This document shows, piece after piece, positions 22,256 to 32,462 of a DNA stretch of 64,000 bases; within the stretch, counting starts at the first letter, position 1; every line of letters begins with the position of its first letter. Source of the stretch: Portunus trituberculatus (Eukaryota; Arthropoda; Malacostraca; Decapoda; Portunidae); assembly GCF_017591435.1 (NCBI RefSeq), contig NC_059300.1, forward strand, positions 19,366,436 through 19,430,435, in the 5' to 3' direction. Below the pieces are notes generated by a model. The model saw nothing but the letters and a program-made list of their open reading frames with translations, searched no databases and was not told where the DNA came from. A program made the translations under genes and the position numbers.

Positions 22256-23893
22256 TTAATCCTTACATTTTCTGACAATGTCTTTTTCGAAGTTCTTTTC
22301 CTCTTCCTTCCTCACATTAACATATTCATTTCTTGCTGCTTTGAAGTTTTCCTTATTTGCTGGATTCCTATTTCTCCTCCACCTTTTCCATGCTCCACCT
22401 CTTTTCTCCTTTGCTTTGGCACATCTTGCATTAAACCAATCTTTCTTTCCTTCTTCTATAGGTCTATATTTTGGAACATATTCCCTGACTCCTGTTTTGT
22501 ATATTTCCAAAAATAAGTTATATTTGTCTTGCATTGTCTCTGAGTTTTCCATCTCCTCCCAGTCTACATTTTTAAAATAGTTCTTGAGATTCTCAATATC
22601 AGCCTTTCTGTAATTTAATCTGTCTCCTTTGTATGAATCGTCTCTATCTTCCTTTCCCTCTTCTATATCTATTTCTAATATTGCATGGTCACTCTTTCCC
22701 AATGGGCACTTATATCTTATATCATCATTCATTTGTATACCACTTGTAAAAACTAGGTCCAATTTCGCCGGCTCGTCGTTTCCTCTGAATCTTGTGCATT
22801 CCTTTACTCTCTGGTCCATCATATTGTCTATCATTAGGTTCAAGAATCTTTCTCCCAGGCTTTTCCCCATACCACTTTCATAATTTTCCCAGTCCACTTC
22901 TTTACAGTTGAAATCTCCTACTAATATCACTTTTCTCCTTTCTTTAACGATTCTCATTAGACTCCTTTTTGTGTCATCTATCATGTCTTTATATTCTTGA
23001 TTGGTCCATGAATTTGTTTTTGGTGGCACATATGTTACAATGATTGTTATCTCTTTTTTATTAATATGCATCTTAACATACAATACTTCTGCTTTTCCTT
23101 CCCCATATTCCATTTCATTTATCACTATCTCTTTCCTTAACATAATCATGACTCCTCCTCCTCCTTTACCCACTCTGTCTCTTCTCCATACATTATACCT
23201 ATTCTCCAAGTCTATTTTGATTGCCTTATTTAGTTTCGTTTCAGCCAGGCATACAATATCTGGATTTTCTTTCCTTATGTAATCTCTCAATTCTAATTTA
23301 CTTGATAAAATCCCGTCTATGTTCGTATACATAATTTTTTGTCTTTTGCCTTTATCATTTTTAATTAAACTTGTTTCACTTTTTTCTCTTCTTTCTCGTT
23401 TATATACCATTTCCTTATCCTGTCTTCTAGAATTCTCTAAAAATTTCTTCTTCTCCTCTTTTGACCTTTCATTATTCTTTTCCCTTACTGCTGCTGCCAG
23501 TTCATTGTATCTCTTCCTTTCTTCCTCATTTCTATTTTTCTTTATATAGATATCCTTGCAGCCTTCTGTTTCTCTAAGTTTTGTTGTTCTATATAATATT
23601 TCTTCAGTTGCTGCTTGTGATTTTAGTAGTATTCTAATTGGTGTCGTTTTTCCTTCTTGATATGGTCCCATTCTGTTTATTTCTTCTACTTCCTTTTCCA
23701 AGTTCTGCCTATCTTCGTCGTTTAGATTCTTCAGTAGGTCTTTGACTGATTTCATTTCTTCTTTTTCTCTTTTTGGTCTATATTTTATATTTTTTTCTTT
23801 TATTCCAAATACGAGTACACTCTTCTTTTTTTCTGCAATTTCTCTTACAAAATTTTCTTTTGTCTTGAGAACTCCTATCATTTTGCTTGTCAT
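22256..23893 (-). pseudogene. LINE A3 ORF1-like domain, endonuclease and linker in one ORF
   Basis: The longest ORF of the window (545 codons), all in one frame. In order: an ORF1-like domain (KKKSVLVFGIKEKNIKYRPK, EINRMGPYQEGKTTPIRI, KKNRNEEERKRYNELAAAV), endonuclease (IMYTNIDGILSSKLELRDYI, DIVCLAETKLNKAIKI, GGGGVMIMLRK, VTYVPPKTNSWTNQEY, ILVGDFNCKEVDWENYESG, CPLGKSDHAILEIDI) and linker (WFNARCAKAKEKRGGAWKRW, RNEYVNVRKEEEKNFEKDIV). The putative catalytic residues (E in ETKL, D and N in GDFN, SDH) are present. It ends at a stop just before the RT. Confidence 0.85.
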
Positions 23894-24019
23894 ATTTTCT
23901 TCTTTTTCTTTAAGTTGTTCTTGAATAACCTCCTGAAAATCAGCCTTTTCTTTCTTACCTTGCTTGTACTTTTTTAATCACGTTTTGTACTCTTTCCTCT
24001 TCCTTGTTTACTAGATCTT

Positions 24020-24255
24020 GAGTGAATGTCACACTGATCAAACCAGCACAAACAGATATTTGTGGGACAGCGTGGCATCTCCCAGACACTGCTGAGGCAC
24101 GCCCTGCAGCGTCTCTCTGGCAGTGAAGACCTGCTCATGTAGTAAATGAGTTTAGAAGAAAGTTTGAGTTCTTTCCAGTGATGGAGCCACCAGTGTCTGG
24201 GAACCTGGGACAATCTTCTCTCATCTCCACGTGGCCGTCTGGCGTAACCGCGAGC
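24020..24255. other. Unassigned sequence between LINE A3 and the SINE
   Basis: A GC-balanced stretch that is not A family. It may be a further part of the adjacent SINE or host sequence. I recognise no gene. Confidence 0.4.
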
Positions 24256-24557
24256 GGATGTGTGTAATTCACTGTTTGATCTGCTGCAGTCTCTAACGAG
24301 ACAGCCAGACGTTACCCTACGGAACGAGCTCAGAGCTCATTATTTCCGATCTTGGGATAGGTCTGAGACCAGGCACACACCACACACCGGGACAACAAGG
24401 TCACAACTCCTCGATTTACATCCCGTACCTACTCACTGCTAGGTGAACAGGGGCTACACGTGAAAGGAGACACACCCAAATATCTCCACCCGGTCGGGGA
24501 ATCGAACCCTGGTCATCTGGCTTGTGAAGCCAGCGCTCTAACCACTGAGCTACCGGG

Positions 24558-24559
<2 letters not shown>
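24256..24559 (-). mobile_element. tRNA-derived SINE
   Basis: On the minus strand it starts GGCCCGGTAGCTCAGTGG and carries a box B GGTTCGATTCC, then a body ending near a TTACACACAT-like tail. The 5' end joins directly to the AC tract that forms the tail of LINE A4. I recall near-identical elements scattered in crab genomes, but cannot check. The 3' boundary is approximate. Confidence 0.75.
24488..24558 (-). pseudogene. tRNA-Val(CAC)-like head of the SINE
   Basis: Folds as a tRNA. The acceptor GCCCGGT pairs with ACCGGGT, the D stem is GCTC/GAGC, the anticodon stem is CTGGC/GCCAG with loop TTCACAA (anticodon CAC), and the T loop is TTCGATT. Only one base separates acceptor and D stem where two are usual, and the T stem has an A-C mismatch. 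With the SINE body attached, it is the SINE's Pol III head and not a functional tRNA gene. Confidence 0.7.

Positions 24560-24596
<37 letters not shown>
24560..24596. repeat. (TG)n tract between the SINE and LINE A4
   Basis: A TG tract (AC on the minus strand) that is both the 3' tail of A4 and the 5' flank of the SINE. Confidence 0.93.
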
Positions 24597-24598
<2 letters not shown>

Positions 24599-24733
24599 TT
24601 ACCTAGTTGTATTTACCTAGTTGTAGTTTTACAGAGCCTGGGCTTTATGCTCGTGTGGTCCCGTCTCCATATCTACACTTATCCAATTTTTCTTTAAAAC
24701 TATGTACACTCTTTGTTGATACCACTTCCTCAC

Positions 24734-25366
24734 TCAAACTGTTCCAAGTCTCAACACATCTTTGGAAACTAAATTTTTAACATCTCTCAGACATCGTCCC
24801 TTCCTTAGTTTCTTACTATGCGATCTTGTGCTTCTAAAGTCATATTCTTCTCTCAGGATCAGTTTCTCATTATCCACTTCATCCATTCCGTTAATCAATT
24901 TATAAACTTGTATCAGATTCCCTCTCTCTCTTCTCTGCTCCAAGGTTTGTAGATCCATTGCCTTTAGTCTCTCCTCATATGCCATCCCTTTAAATTCTGG
25001 AACCATTCTTCTAGCCATTTTTTGTAGTCTCTCTAATTTTCTTATGTGTTTCTTTTTATGGGGTGTCCACACAACTCCTGCATATTCCAATCTAGGTCTT
25101 ATTTTAGTACTTATCAATTTCTTCATCATTTCCTTGTCCATATAGTGAAATGCTACTCCAATATTCCTTAGCAAATTATACGCCTCTCTGAAAATTCTAT
25201 CAATATGCCTAACCAGTTGATTATTTTCTTCCATTGCCACTCCCAAGTCCTTTTCCTTTTTTACTTTTTCTAGTTCTACTCCATCTCCCATCTTATAGAT
25301 TCCCACTGGTCGTCTTTTACTTTTTCCCATTTCCATGACATGGCTTTTGTCCACATTGAATTCCAT
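24734..25366 (-). pseudogene. LINE A4 RT C-terminal domain
   Basis: 210 codons: MEFNVDKSHVMEMGKSKRRP, KEKDLGVAMEENNQLVRHI, IRPRLEYAGVVWTPHKKKHI, TLEQRRERGNLIQVYKLING. The frame is lost close to the end (KNLVSKDVLRLGTV), where A1 has KYSFPQRCIETWNSL. Confidence 0.8.
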
Positions 25367-25507
25367 CTCCCATTTTTTGCTCCATTTCCAGATCTTGTTT
25401 AAGTCTTCCTGTAGTATTTCACAATCCTCTTTTGTTTAATGACTCTGCACAGTTTCGCATCGTCCATAAACAGATTTATGTAGCTGTTCACTCCTCTGGC
25501 ATGTCAT

Positions 25508-26017
25508 TTATATATACGAGAAAAAGTATTGGTGCCAATACTGACCCTGTGGCACTCCGCTGTCTACTGTTCTCCACTTGGACTTCATATCTTTAACTAT
25601 CGTCCTTATTTCTCTTCCCATTAAGTAATTCTTCATCCATCTCAATGTGCTTCCTTTTAAGCCACCCTTCTCCTCTAACTTCCATAGTAATCTTTCATGT
25701 GGCACTTTATCAAAAGCCTTTTTTAGATCTAAATAAATACAGTCAACCCATCCCTCTCTCTCTTGTACTTTATCAACTATTCTAGAGTAGAAACTCAATA
25801 CATTTGTCACACATGACCGACCTTTTCTAAAACCAAATTGGCTATTTGATAATATTTTGTTGTCTTCAAGAAACCCGATCCATTGCTTCTTTATTACTTT
25901 TTCACACATCTTGCATATTACACTAGTTAGTGATACCGGCCTGTAATTTAAAGGTTCTTCCTTCCTTCCGCTCTTATATATGGGAACCACCTCAGCTCTT
26001 TTCCACTCCACTGGCAC
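25508..26017 (-). pseudogene. LINE A4 reverse transcriptase fragment
   Basis: 169 codons: MPVEWKRAEVVPIYKSGRKE, NYRPVSLTSVICKMCEKVIK, NSQFGFRKGRSCVTNVLSFY, YLDLKKAFDKVPHERLLWKL, DSGVPQGQYWHQYFFSYI. The last residues are out of register because one base is missing in GVPQGSVLAP. The same loss is present in A7. Confidence 0.8.
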
Positions 26018-26040
26018 TGTTCCATGTTTGTGTGTGTGTG

Positions 26041-26240
26041 TATTTACCTAGTTTTACCTAGTTGTAGTTTTACAGGTCCTGGGCTTTATGCTCGTGTGGC
26101 CCCGTCTCCATATCTACACTTATCCAGTCTTACTTTAAAAGTATGCACACTCATTGCAGACACTACTTCTTCATTTAAACTGTTCCACGTCTCAATATAT
26201 CTTTGTAGGAAACTATATTTTTTAACATCTCTCAAACATC
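26041..26240 (-). mobile_element. LINE A5, 3' end only (about 200 bp)
   Basis: Terminal repeat variant TATTTACCTAGTTTTACCTAGTTG, then the last about 55 codons of family A. It starts (minus strand) at AGATGTTTGAGAGATG, directly after the TG tract of A6, and its own TG tract (26025-26040) receives A4. Confidence 0.85.
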
Positions 26241-26250
26241 TGTGTGTGTG

Positions 26251-26624
26251 TATTTACCTAGTTTTACCTAGTTGTAGTTTTACAGGGCCTGGGTTTTATG
26301 CTCATGTGGCCCCGTCTCCATATCTACACTTATGCAATCTTACTTTAAAAGTGTGCACACTCGTTGCAGACACTACTTCTTCATTCAAACTGTTTCACGT
26401 CTCAATATATCTTTGCTGGAAACTATACTTTTTAATATCTCTTACACATCTTCCCTTCCTCAGCTTCTTACTATGTGATCTTGTGCTTTGACTGGCATAT
26501 TCTTCTCTCAGGATCAGATACTCATTGTCCACTTGATCCATTCCGTTTATCAATTTATAAACTAGTATGAGATCCTCTCTCTCCCTTCTCTGCTCCAATG
26601 TTGGAAGATCCAAAGCCTTTAGTC
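26251..26624 (-). mobile_element. LINE A6, 3' end only (about 370 bp)
   Basis: Same terminal repeat variant as A5. Codes for the last 100 or so residues of family A (MDLPTLEQRREREDLILVYK and HSKKLRKGRCVRDIKKYSF). It begins right after the TG tract that ends D1, and its own TG tract (26241-26250) receives A5. Confidence 0.85.
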
Positions 26625-26634
26625 TGTGTGTGTG

Positions 26635-26947
26635 TATTTACCTAATTGTATTTACCTAATTGTAACATACGGGAAAAGAGCTATGCTCGTACTGTCCCGT
26701 CTCCATATCTACTAATGTCCAGCTTTTTCTTAAAATCATGAATATTCCTTGCGTTGACCACTTCCACGTCTAAACTATTCCATGCTTCCACCCTTCTATG
26801 AGGGAAGCTATATTTTTTCACATCTCTCCTATAAGTGGCCATTTTTAGTTTTTTCCCATGCCCTCTCGACATTCTTTCATTCCACATACACAGATCTTCC
26901 CTATCCATTTTTTCCATGCCAATCATCACTCTGTATATTGCTATCAC
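26635..26947 (-). mobile_element. LINE D1, 3' end only
   Basis: Family D terminus with the variant unit TATTTACCTAATTG twice, then the D C-terminus (IAIYRVMIGMEKMDREDLCM, RRDVKKYSFPHRRVEAWNSL, KKLDISRYGDGTVRA). It is the most upstream member of the 24.6-26.9 kb chain. Its 5' truncation at 26947 joins intron sequence, where I see no AC tract. Confidence 0.85.
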
Positions 26948-28429
26948 TAATATCATGCAGAGTAAAACTAAAATATGGCACTCCTAAATGAAATATTAGC
27001 CGAAGAAGTCATTAGTAATATTTTATATTTCCTGCCTTATGTACTTATACACTTTTTATGTGTAATAAACTTCTTCCATCAATTACCAACTGTGAAACTG
27101 TAAAATATAAATTACAAAAATAAAGACTATGAATTTGGACACTAGAAGATGACTAGGGATTTCGGTACTTATAGGTTACTTAAATCAGGGATACTCCAAA
27201 CAGTTCACTACTGTCCCTGTTGTATAAAAAAATATTTATACATTCATGGTGGCAGAGGAAGTGTCTGGTTGGCTATTGTTCTCCCCTGATATCATTGTAA
27301 ATACATTATTTTTACTATTAAGAAGAACACTATTACAATCAGAAAATTTTGGTAATCACAAATTACTGTACCATTAGTGCATAAAATAGTATTGAAGTCC
27401 AAAAACATAAAAAATCTTGTCTGATGCGAAAATCCTTAATGACATCAACAATGCTCTACCATCATCTTGGAGTCTCCCATTTTTCTCCTTTAACTTGATT
27501 GGAAAAGTATTCTATTACTGATAGAGTAGACACTATGGATGCTGCTTGTTACACACCCCCAATGTTTGATTTACCTCAGTCTTACCCTATACGTGTACAT
27601 GCCATATATGCTTTACACATTTACATAATGCATTAAATAGAGTATTTCAACTGTCAGTAGTAATTTGTGAGCAAAATAAAAAGAATAAAGAAGAAAAATC
27701 CCTTCAATAAAATGCATTGGCCTTTCCCATAATTAGTCCAGCTTATGTTGGAGTTACTGAACTATTTTTTTCACCATAGCAGTAAAAGATATAGGAATTT
27801 ACATTTTAGTAAGTCTGTTCATCCCAATGTAGATGTTGCTTACCTAAGGAAAGTCACTTGTTCAGGGACATTTACATTCTTTCTGTGATGTTAAATTGGT
27901 TGTATATTTTCAATTATTATCTTGTCCATCACAATATAGCCACATATATCATAATACAAAAATAAATGTATTTATATAAAAATAGGTAAGTGAATTAATC
28001 CTGAGTTGGCAACAAATGCATATGAAGCGGTGTAGCAAGTGGCTTTGAGTTGATGTGGCGGTGAGCTGATAAACAGCTCATAACAGCAAAACACATTTGA
28101 AATTATCATTAGTACTCATACTGAAACAAGAATTAGTGGGGAATATGAGTTATATCATTATTTGTTTACAATGAGTCAGTGATTGGTAAGTGGCAATGAA
28201 TAAGTGCAGACACTGATCACAGGTTTATGTGGCACCACTAAGTACTAACCCCCTTATAATAAAGTCTTCATCAGATCTAATATACCAGACTATGATGAAG
28301 AGCAAGTCCAAGGCTGATTCTACAACTTTCTAGAAAAAAAAGAATGAATAAATACAAATGAAAAATAATTAATAAACAAAGGAAGATAAATTCCACCATC
28401 CTATCTCTCAATTTTCAACTGTATCTCAC
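26948..28429. other. Intron sequence, nothing recognised
   Basis: About 1.5 kb of AT-rich unique-looking sequence between D1 and the FN3 exon, with no convincing ORF or repeat. It is a remnant of the original intron between the LINE blocks. Confidence 0.5.
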
Positions 28430-28619
28430 CTGCGGATTGTGTCTTCACTAAAGAGCACTGAGGTGAACTGAGGCCCTTAGAGGAACTCGCCACAATGCAC
28501 ACGTTGTAAGATGCATAAGGCAACAGTTTGGAGGCATTGTAGTTAGGTAGGTCAAGAGTTTCATAGTGTATTTGAGGTTTCTTGGTGTTGTCAGGTTCAC
28601 AGTTGAGTTGACGTACCAG
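28430..28619 (-). CDS. FN3-like domain exon, second half (phase 0-1)
   Basis: Minus-strand exon with acceptor CAACCAACAG above 28619 and donor G|GTGAG below 28430. Read in phase 0 it gives 63 codons starting LVRQLNCEPDN. They contain YETLDLPNYNASKLLPYASY and YNVCIVASSSKGLSSP, a typical FN3 strand E to G block ending near the domain boundary. Length 190 bp gives phase 1 at the end, matching the acceptor phase of the exon at 996-1307. The start phase matches the donor of the exon at 57500-57600. An ATG-initiated ORF over the same bases is in the wrong frame. Confidence 0.8.
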
Positions 28620-28815
28620 CTGTTGGTTGAGAGAATGTTATGAATTCTTACAAAGGCACAGACTGCTGAGTACATTCTTTTCTGTATGTACTATTCTTGT
28701 CTACTTGCTTAATTTCTAACCTAATATATTCCAGAGACAAGCAAACAATACTAATTTGTCAATAAAACTTCATAACCATGTTCAAATATTCAAATAAGTG
28801 GAATATCAGCTTACA
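28620..28815. other. Intron flank of the FN3 exon
   Basis: Upstream intron side of the exon, with its polypyrimidine tract close to 28620. Nothing else is recognised. Confidence 0.5.
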
Positions 28816-28817
28816 AA

Positions 28818-28985
28818 CTTAGGTAATTAGTTCCTGAAGGCTGTCCGCGAACCAAAATGTTCGTTAACCAAAGCCATTTTATCAAGAGGGATCAATGTAA
28901 ATTAGATTAATCTGTTCCTGGATACTAGGGTTGCATTTGAGAGAGTGATTTGGCATGTACCAAATGCTTTTGTGTACCTCTCAGC
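28818..28985. mobile_element. Tigger-like terminal fragment
   Basis: Contains GCGAACCAAAATGTTCGTTAACC and nearby sequence resembling the terminal inverted repeat region of the Tigger-like elements at 58.1 and 62.3 kb. It is old and partial. Strand and ends are not resolved. Confidence 0.4.
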
Positions 28986-29780
28986 TTGAATAAACAAAGA
29001 ATAATCTATAAAATGGCATCTAACTGACAGCAAGATGGCATATACTGATCTTCCTGATGACAGTGATTATGCATCACGAGCTATCCTGGAGGTGAGGTGC
29101 CTCTGTGTTGCAATCATCTGTGATGACAAATATTGCTGCCCAAACAAATATCTTGTAGAGTCTCATGACTCTCGAGCTATACCATCTTGGAAATAGTTTT
29201 TTTTTTTGTGTGTGTGTTCCACATTTATAATAAAGTTCTTATTTTATGTTTTTTCTTTGTTTGGATTGAACAGTAGTATTATTTTCCAGATGTTTTGTTG
29301 GCATGACTTTCTTTATTTCTATTGTGATATGCTTAGGCTTCTTAATACCACTATCATTAATGTGTGAGGGCCAATTCAATGAGAAAAAAAATAGTAATAG
29401 CAGTACCACAAGAAACAGTTTATATTGTGATACCATGAGAACACCTGATGCTCCATGCAATGCCATTTTGTGCCAAATATCCTGCAACTCAATTTGTGGA
29501 ATAAATTTCCATTCATGGAGCAAGACAAAATTTGTAAAAGATTTGGATCATCAACCAGTTTGTTTATGCACAGGAGCATTTGTGAACTGAGATTCAACTG
29601 TATGTAAAATACAGAAATTCAAAATATGGTAGCAGGACTTTTAAACTTGGTACTCTGTTACCTATTACTACTTAGATTTACTTGCTTTATTAATGCTCTA
29701 ATATATTCCAGAGACAATAGAACAATAGGGGGAAGAAGGAAAGGAGATGCAGGCAGTAAGGATTAGCACACTCTCTCTCT
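28986..29780. other. Intron sequence, unassigned
   Basis: Contains open frames of about 95 codons on both strands (29239-29523 minus and 29303-29590 plus) with no motif I recognise. They may belong to an old transposon. I do not call a gene here. Confidence 0.4.
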
Positions 29781-29827
29781 TTGTGTGTGTATTTACCTAG
29801 TTGTATTGTACAGGGTTTGAGCAGTGC

Positions 29828-30402
29828 TCATAATGTCCTGTCTCTATGTCTCCATTTATCTAAATTTTCCTTAAAGTTGTGCACATTATGTGTTGTAACA
29901 ACTTCATTATCCAATGCATTCCACTTTTGCACTTTTCTGTGTAGAAAACTGTATTTTCCAATATCCTTCATACACTGCCTCATTCTGATCTTTTCATGCC
30001 CTCTTGTCCATCCATCTTCTTCTGTCAACAGCACCAGGTCTTCTTTGTCTATCTTTTCAATGCCATTGACTATTTTGTACATTGTTATTAGGTACCCATG
30101 CTCTCTTCTATCTTGTAAGGTTAGCAGTCTCATTTCCTTTAGTCATTCTTCATATGCTAGGTTCTTTAATTCTGGCACCATCTTTGTATCCTTTCCAATT
30201 TTCTTATATCGTTTTTAGAGCTCAGAGACCACACCACTGCTGCATATTTCAGCCTTGGACATATCATGTTTGTGATGATTTTATCCACCATATCTTTGTC
30301 TATGTATTGAGATGCCACTCTTATATTAGTCATCATTTTATATGATAGTCCAAATATCTTGCTTATGAGTTTTTTGAGGCTCAGATTTTCCTGTATAATC
30401 AC
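29828..30402 (-). pseudogene. LINE E1 RT C-terminal domain, in fragments
   Basis: Two minus-strand frames. 30166-30402 reads IRVASQYIDKDMVDKIITNM and CPRLKYAAVVWSLSSKNDIR. 29828-30133 reads KIVNGIEKIDKEDLVLLTEE and MKDIGKYSFLHRKVQKWNAL. They match the E2 C-terminus at 52364-52800. Confidence 0.75.
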
Positions 30403-30545
30403 TTCCAGATCTTTTCCTCTTTAGTCTTCATTATTTGTTCCTCTCCCATCAAATAGTTTCATACCAGCTTTCTTTTACTCTTTCTTAGTTCCATTATGTG
30501 ACATTTCTTGGCAATAAATGCCAATTTCCACTTCCTGCTCCACTC

Positions 30546-31393
30546 TTAGATCTTGTTTATATCTTCCTGTAACAGCAGACAGTCCTCTCTGGTTTTCATA
30601 ACTCTTAGCAGCTTTGCATCATCAGCAAATAAATTCATATGAATGTGAATGTCGTTTATATAAACTTGAAACATAATGGGGGCTAACACTGACCCTTGTG
30701 GCACTCCGTTAGTTACTTTACCCCAAGATGAGTATGTATCTCTGATCACAGTTCTCATTTGCCTATCCTTCAAATAATCTCTTGTCCATTCTAGCAAAGT
30801 TCCTCGCAGTCTTCCTATGTTCTCTAGTTTCCAAAGTAGTCTTCCATGAGGGACTTTATCAAAAGCCTTTTTTATATCCAGACATACTGTGTCCACCCAT
30901 CCATCTCTGTTTTCCACCCCTGCAATAACTATAGAGTAGATGTGATACACATGACCTTCCTGTCCTGAACCCAAATAGTCTGCTCAATATGACTTGCTCC
31001 TCTTAAAAATTTAACCCATGTTTCTTTTATAATTATTTCACACAACTTCCCCAAAACACTTTTATGTCACACTGGTCTGCAGTTTAGTGGTTCAGTTGTC
31101 TTTCCTCCTTTAAATATCAGTATTACGTTGGCTCTCTTCCATTCTAGTGAAACTTTCCCTTCATTTATTGAACTTATAATAATTTCGCAAACTGGATCCA
31201 GTAGTTGCTCTTTAAATTCTTTTAACACCCAGCCTAATACACCATCTGGCCCCATTGCTTTTCTGACATCCAACTTATCCAGTAATCTTCCAATATCCTC
31301 TTTGTGCATAGTGATCTCCTGCTTGACAATGCAATGTTCTATTAGGTTCTGTAAAGTTTTCTTCTGCAGTGAATACCATTTTGAAGCTCTCAT
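30546..31393 (-). pseudogene. LINE E1 reverse transcriptase, in fragments
   Basis: 30546-30974: VCLDIKKAFDKVPHGRLLWK, NGVPQGSVLAPIMFQVYIND and the catalytic LFADDAKLLR. 31067-31393: DVRKAMGPDGVLGWVLKEFK and WKRANVILIFKGGKTTEPLN. Compared with E2 it has a small deletion just before the catalytic box (missing the GVNSY block). The FADD box itself is intact. Confidence 0.78.
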
Positions 31394-31643
31394 TCATTAT
31401 TTCATACCTTTCCATCTCTGATTGGTATGTCTTCCTTCCTTTAATTATTTTATCAATTGTTTTCTTGTTCTTCATTTTGCCATTTGTAAACTTGTAGAAA
31501 AGTTTGGGTTTGTCTTTGCTTTTATTCACCACATCTTTCTCAAAGCTTCTTTCTTTCTCTCTCCTTACTCTAATATATTCATTTCTCGCATCCCTATACT
31601 GCCATCTGTTATAGTCATTTCTCTGTTTTATGAATTTTTCCAA
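31275..31643 (-). pseudogene. LINE E1 linker
   Basis: 122 codons: RDARNEYIRVRREKERSFEK, DVVNKSKDKPKLFYKFTNGK. This is the same endonuclease-RT linker as in E2, overlapping in another frame with the RT start. Confidence 0.7.
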
Positions 31644-31965
31644 GCTTTACCTTTTGCCTTTATGTATCTAGCATTGTACCAAAGCATGTATTTTGTATTT
31701 TTTTTCTTAACTCTATAAACAGGTACTAATTTTTTTTACTGCTTCATTATATTTCTAGAAGAATATTTCAGATTTCCCTTGTATAGTCTTTCTGTACATA
31801 ATGTTTCTCCACTCAATATCAGCAAAATAGATCCTCAATTTTTCAAAATCCGCTCTAGCATAATTTAATCACTCTCCTTTGCAGTCATCCCTGTAACTTA
31901 TCCCATCTTCCTCCTGAATTTGCATCTCTAATGTCACATGATCACTTCTTCCCATTGGACTAAGG

Positions 31966-32462
31966 CCCCATTTTGAAATTGCACTGCATAATTCATCAAG
32001 AAAATTTATGTGCCAAAATCTCGAGCTCTGATCTCAACAAGGTGATGGCTACTGTAACAAAAGTAGTGAATTTTGTTGTTGCACACTCTTCTCTTACGCA
32101 CAGGCAGTTTCAAGCTTTCCTTGAAGAGGTGGACAGTGCTACAAAGATATACCCTGCACAGCAGTGTTAGGTGGCTAAGCTGTGGGAAGGTATTGAGATT
32201 TGTGGAATGCTTTGATGAAATCTTTTCTTAACAGAAAAAGGCCAAGGCTACCCTGAGCTGGAGGACAGAGATTGATTGTGAAACTTATGTTTCTCCAGAC
32301 ATCACCAAACATCTAAATGACCTCAGTCTTCTTGCAAGGTGCAGGAAAAACAGTGATGGACTTGTATGATACTTGAAGGCATTTGTTGCAAAGCTTGCAG
32401 TTTACTCATCAGATATTAAAATGGTTCTTCCGTTACTTCAAAACTTGAAAACTTATCTGCAA
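31966..32462 (+). pseudogene. hAT-type transposase fragment inside LINE E1
   Basis: On the plus strand, 65 codons read LHCIIHQENLCAKISSSDL, HRQFQAFLEEVDSAT, and further frames give FLTEKGQGYPELEDRD. These are motifs I associate with hAT/ZBED-family (GTF2IRD2- and ZBED5-like) transposases: the CIIHQE catalytic region and the FLxEKG block. It is an internal piece with stops and frameshifts and no terminal inverted repeats. It sits exactly between two stretches of LINE E1 that are contiguous in E2. I find no target duplication. Confidence 0.65.

Larger units (their letters stand above)
20464..24019 (-). mobile_element. LINE A3, near full length
   Basis: The most complete A copy apart from A7. 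The terminal repeat (TATTTACCTAGTTG then TATTTACCTTGTTG) lies at about 20466-20494. The RT and C-terminus lie at 20515-22249, endonuclease plus ORF1-like domain at 22256-23893, and part of the coiled coil up to 24019, where it is truncated. A2 begins right after its tail. The RT catalytic box is FADE rather than FADD (21334-21345), which should inactivate it. Confidence 0.88.
24597..26024 (-). mobile_element. LINE A4, 5'-truncated
   Basis: Two full 14-bp units at 24597-24624, then the C-terminal domain (24734-25366) and RT (25508-26017), truncated at VPVEWKRAEVV. The catalytic box reads FMDD. It shares several single-base deletions with A7 (for example near CTGGCATG at 25497 and GACCCTGTGG at 25543). 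Upstream on the minus strand it directly joins the AC tail of A5. Confidence 0.87.

Noticed and set aside
24488..24559. A functional tRNA-Val(CAC) gene
   Set aside because: The cloverleaf lacks one base between acceptor and D stem, has a T-stem mismatch, and is followed by a SINE body with no terminator, so it is the SINE head.
24597..26660. CRISPR-like or satellite array from repeated TATTTACC units
   Set aside because: Units occur in ones or twos at the ends of separate LINE fragments, not as regularly spaced repeats with spacers; the genome is eukaryotic.
28448..28675. ATG-started minus ORF of 75 codons over the second FN3 exon
   Set aside because: Wrong frame. The phase-0 frame between the splice sites gives the FN3 sequence; the ATG ORF gives none and crosses the acceptor.
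29239..29590. Two overlapping ~95-codon ORFs on opposite strands
   Set aside because: No conserved motif recognised, no splice support, AT-rich. Could be an old transposon, but I cannot support a call.
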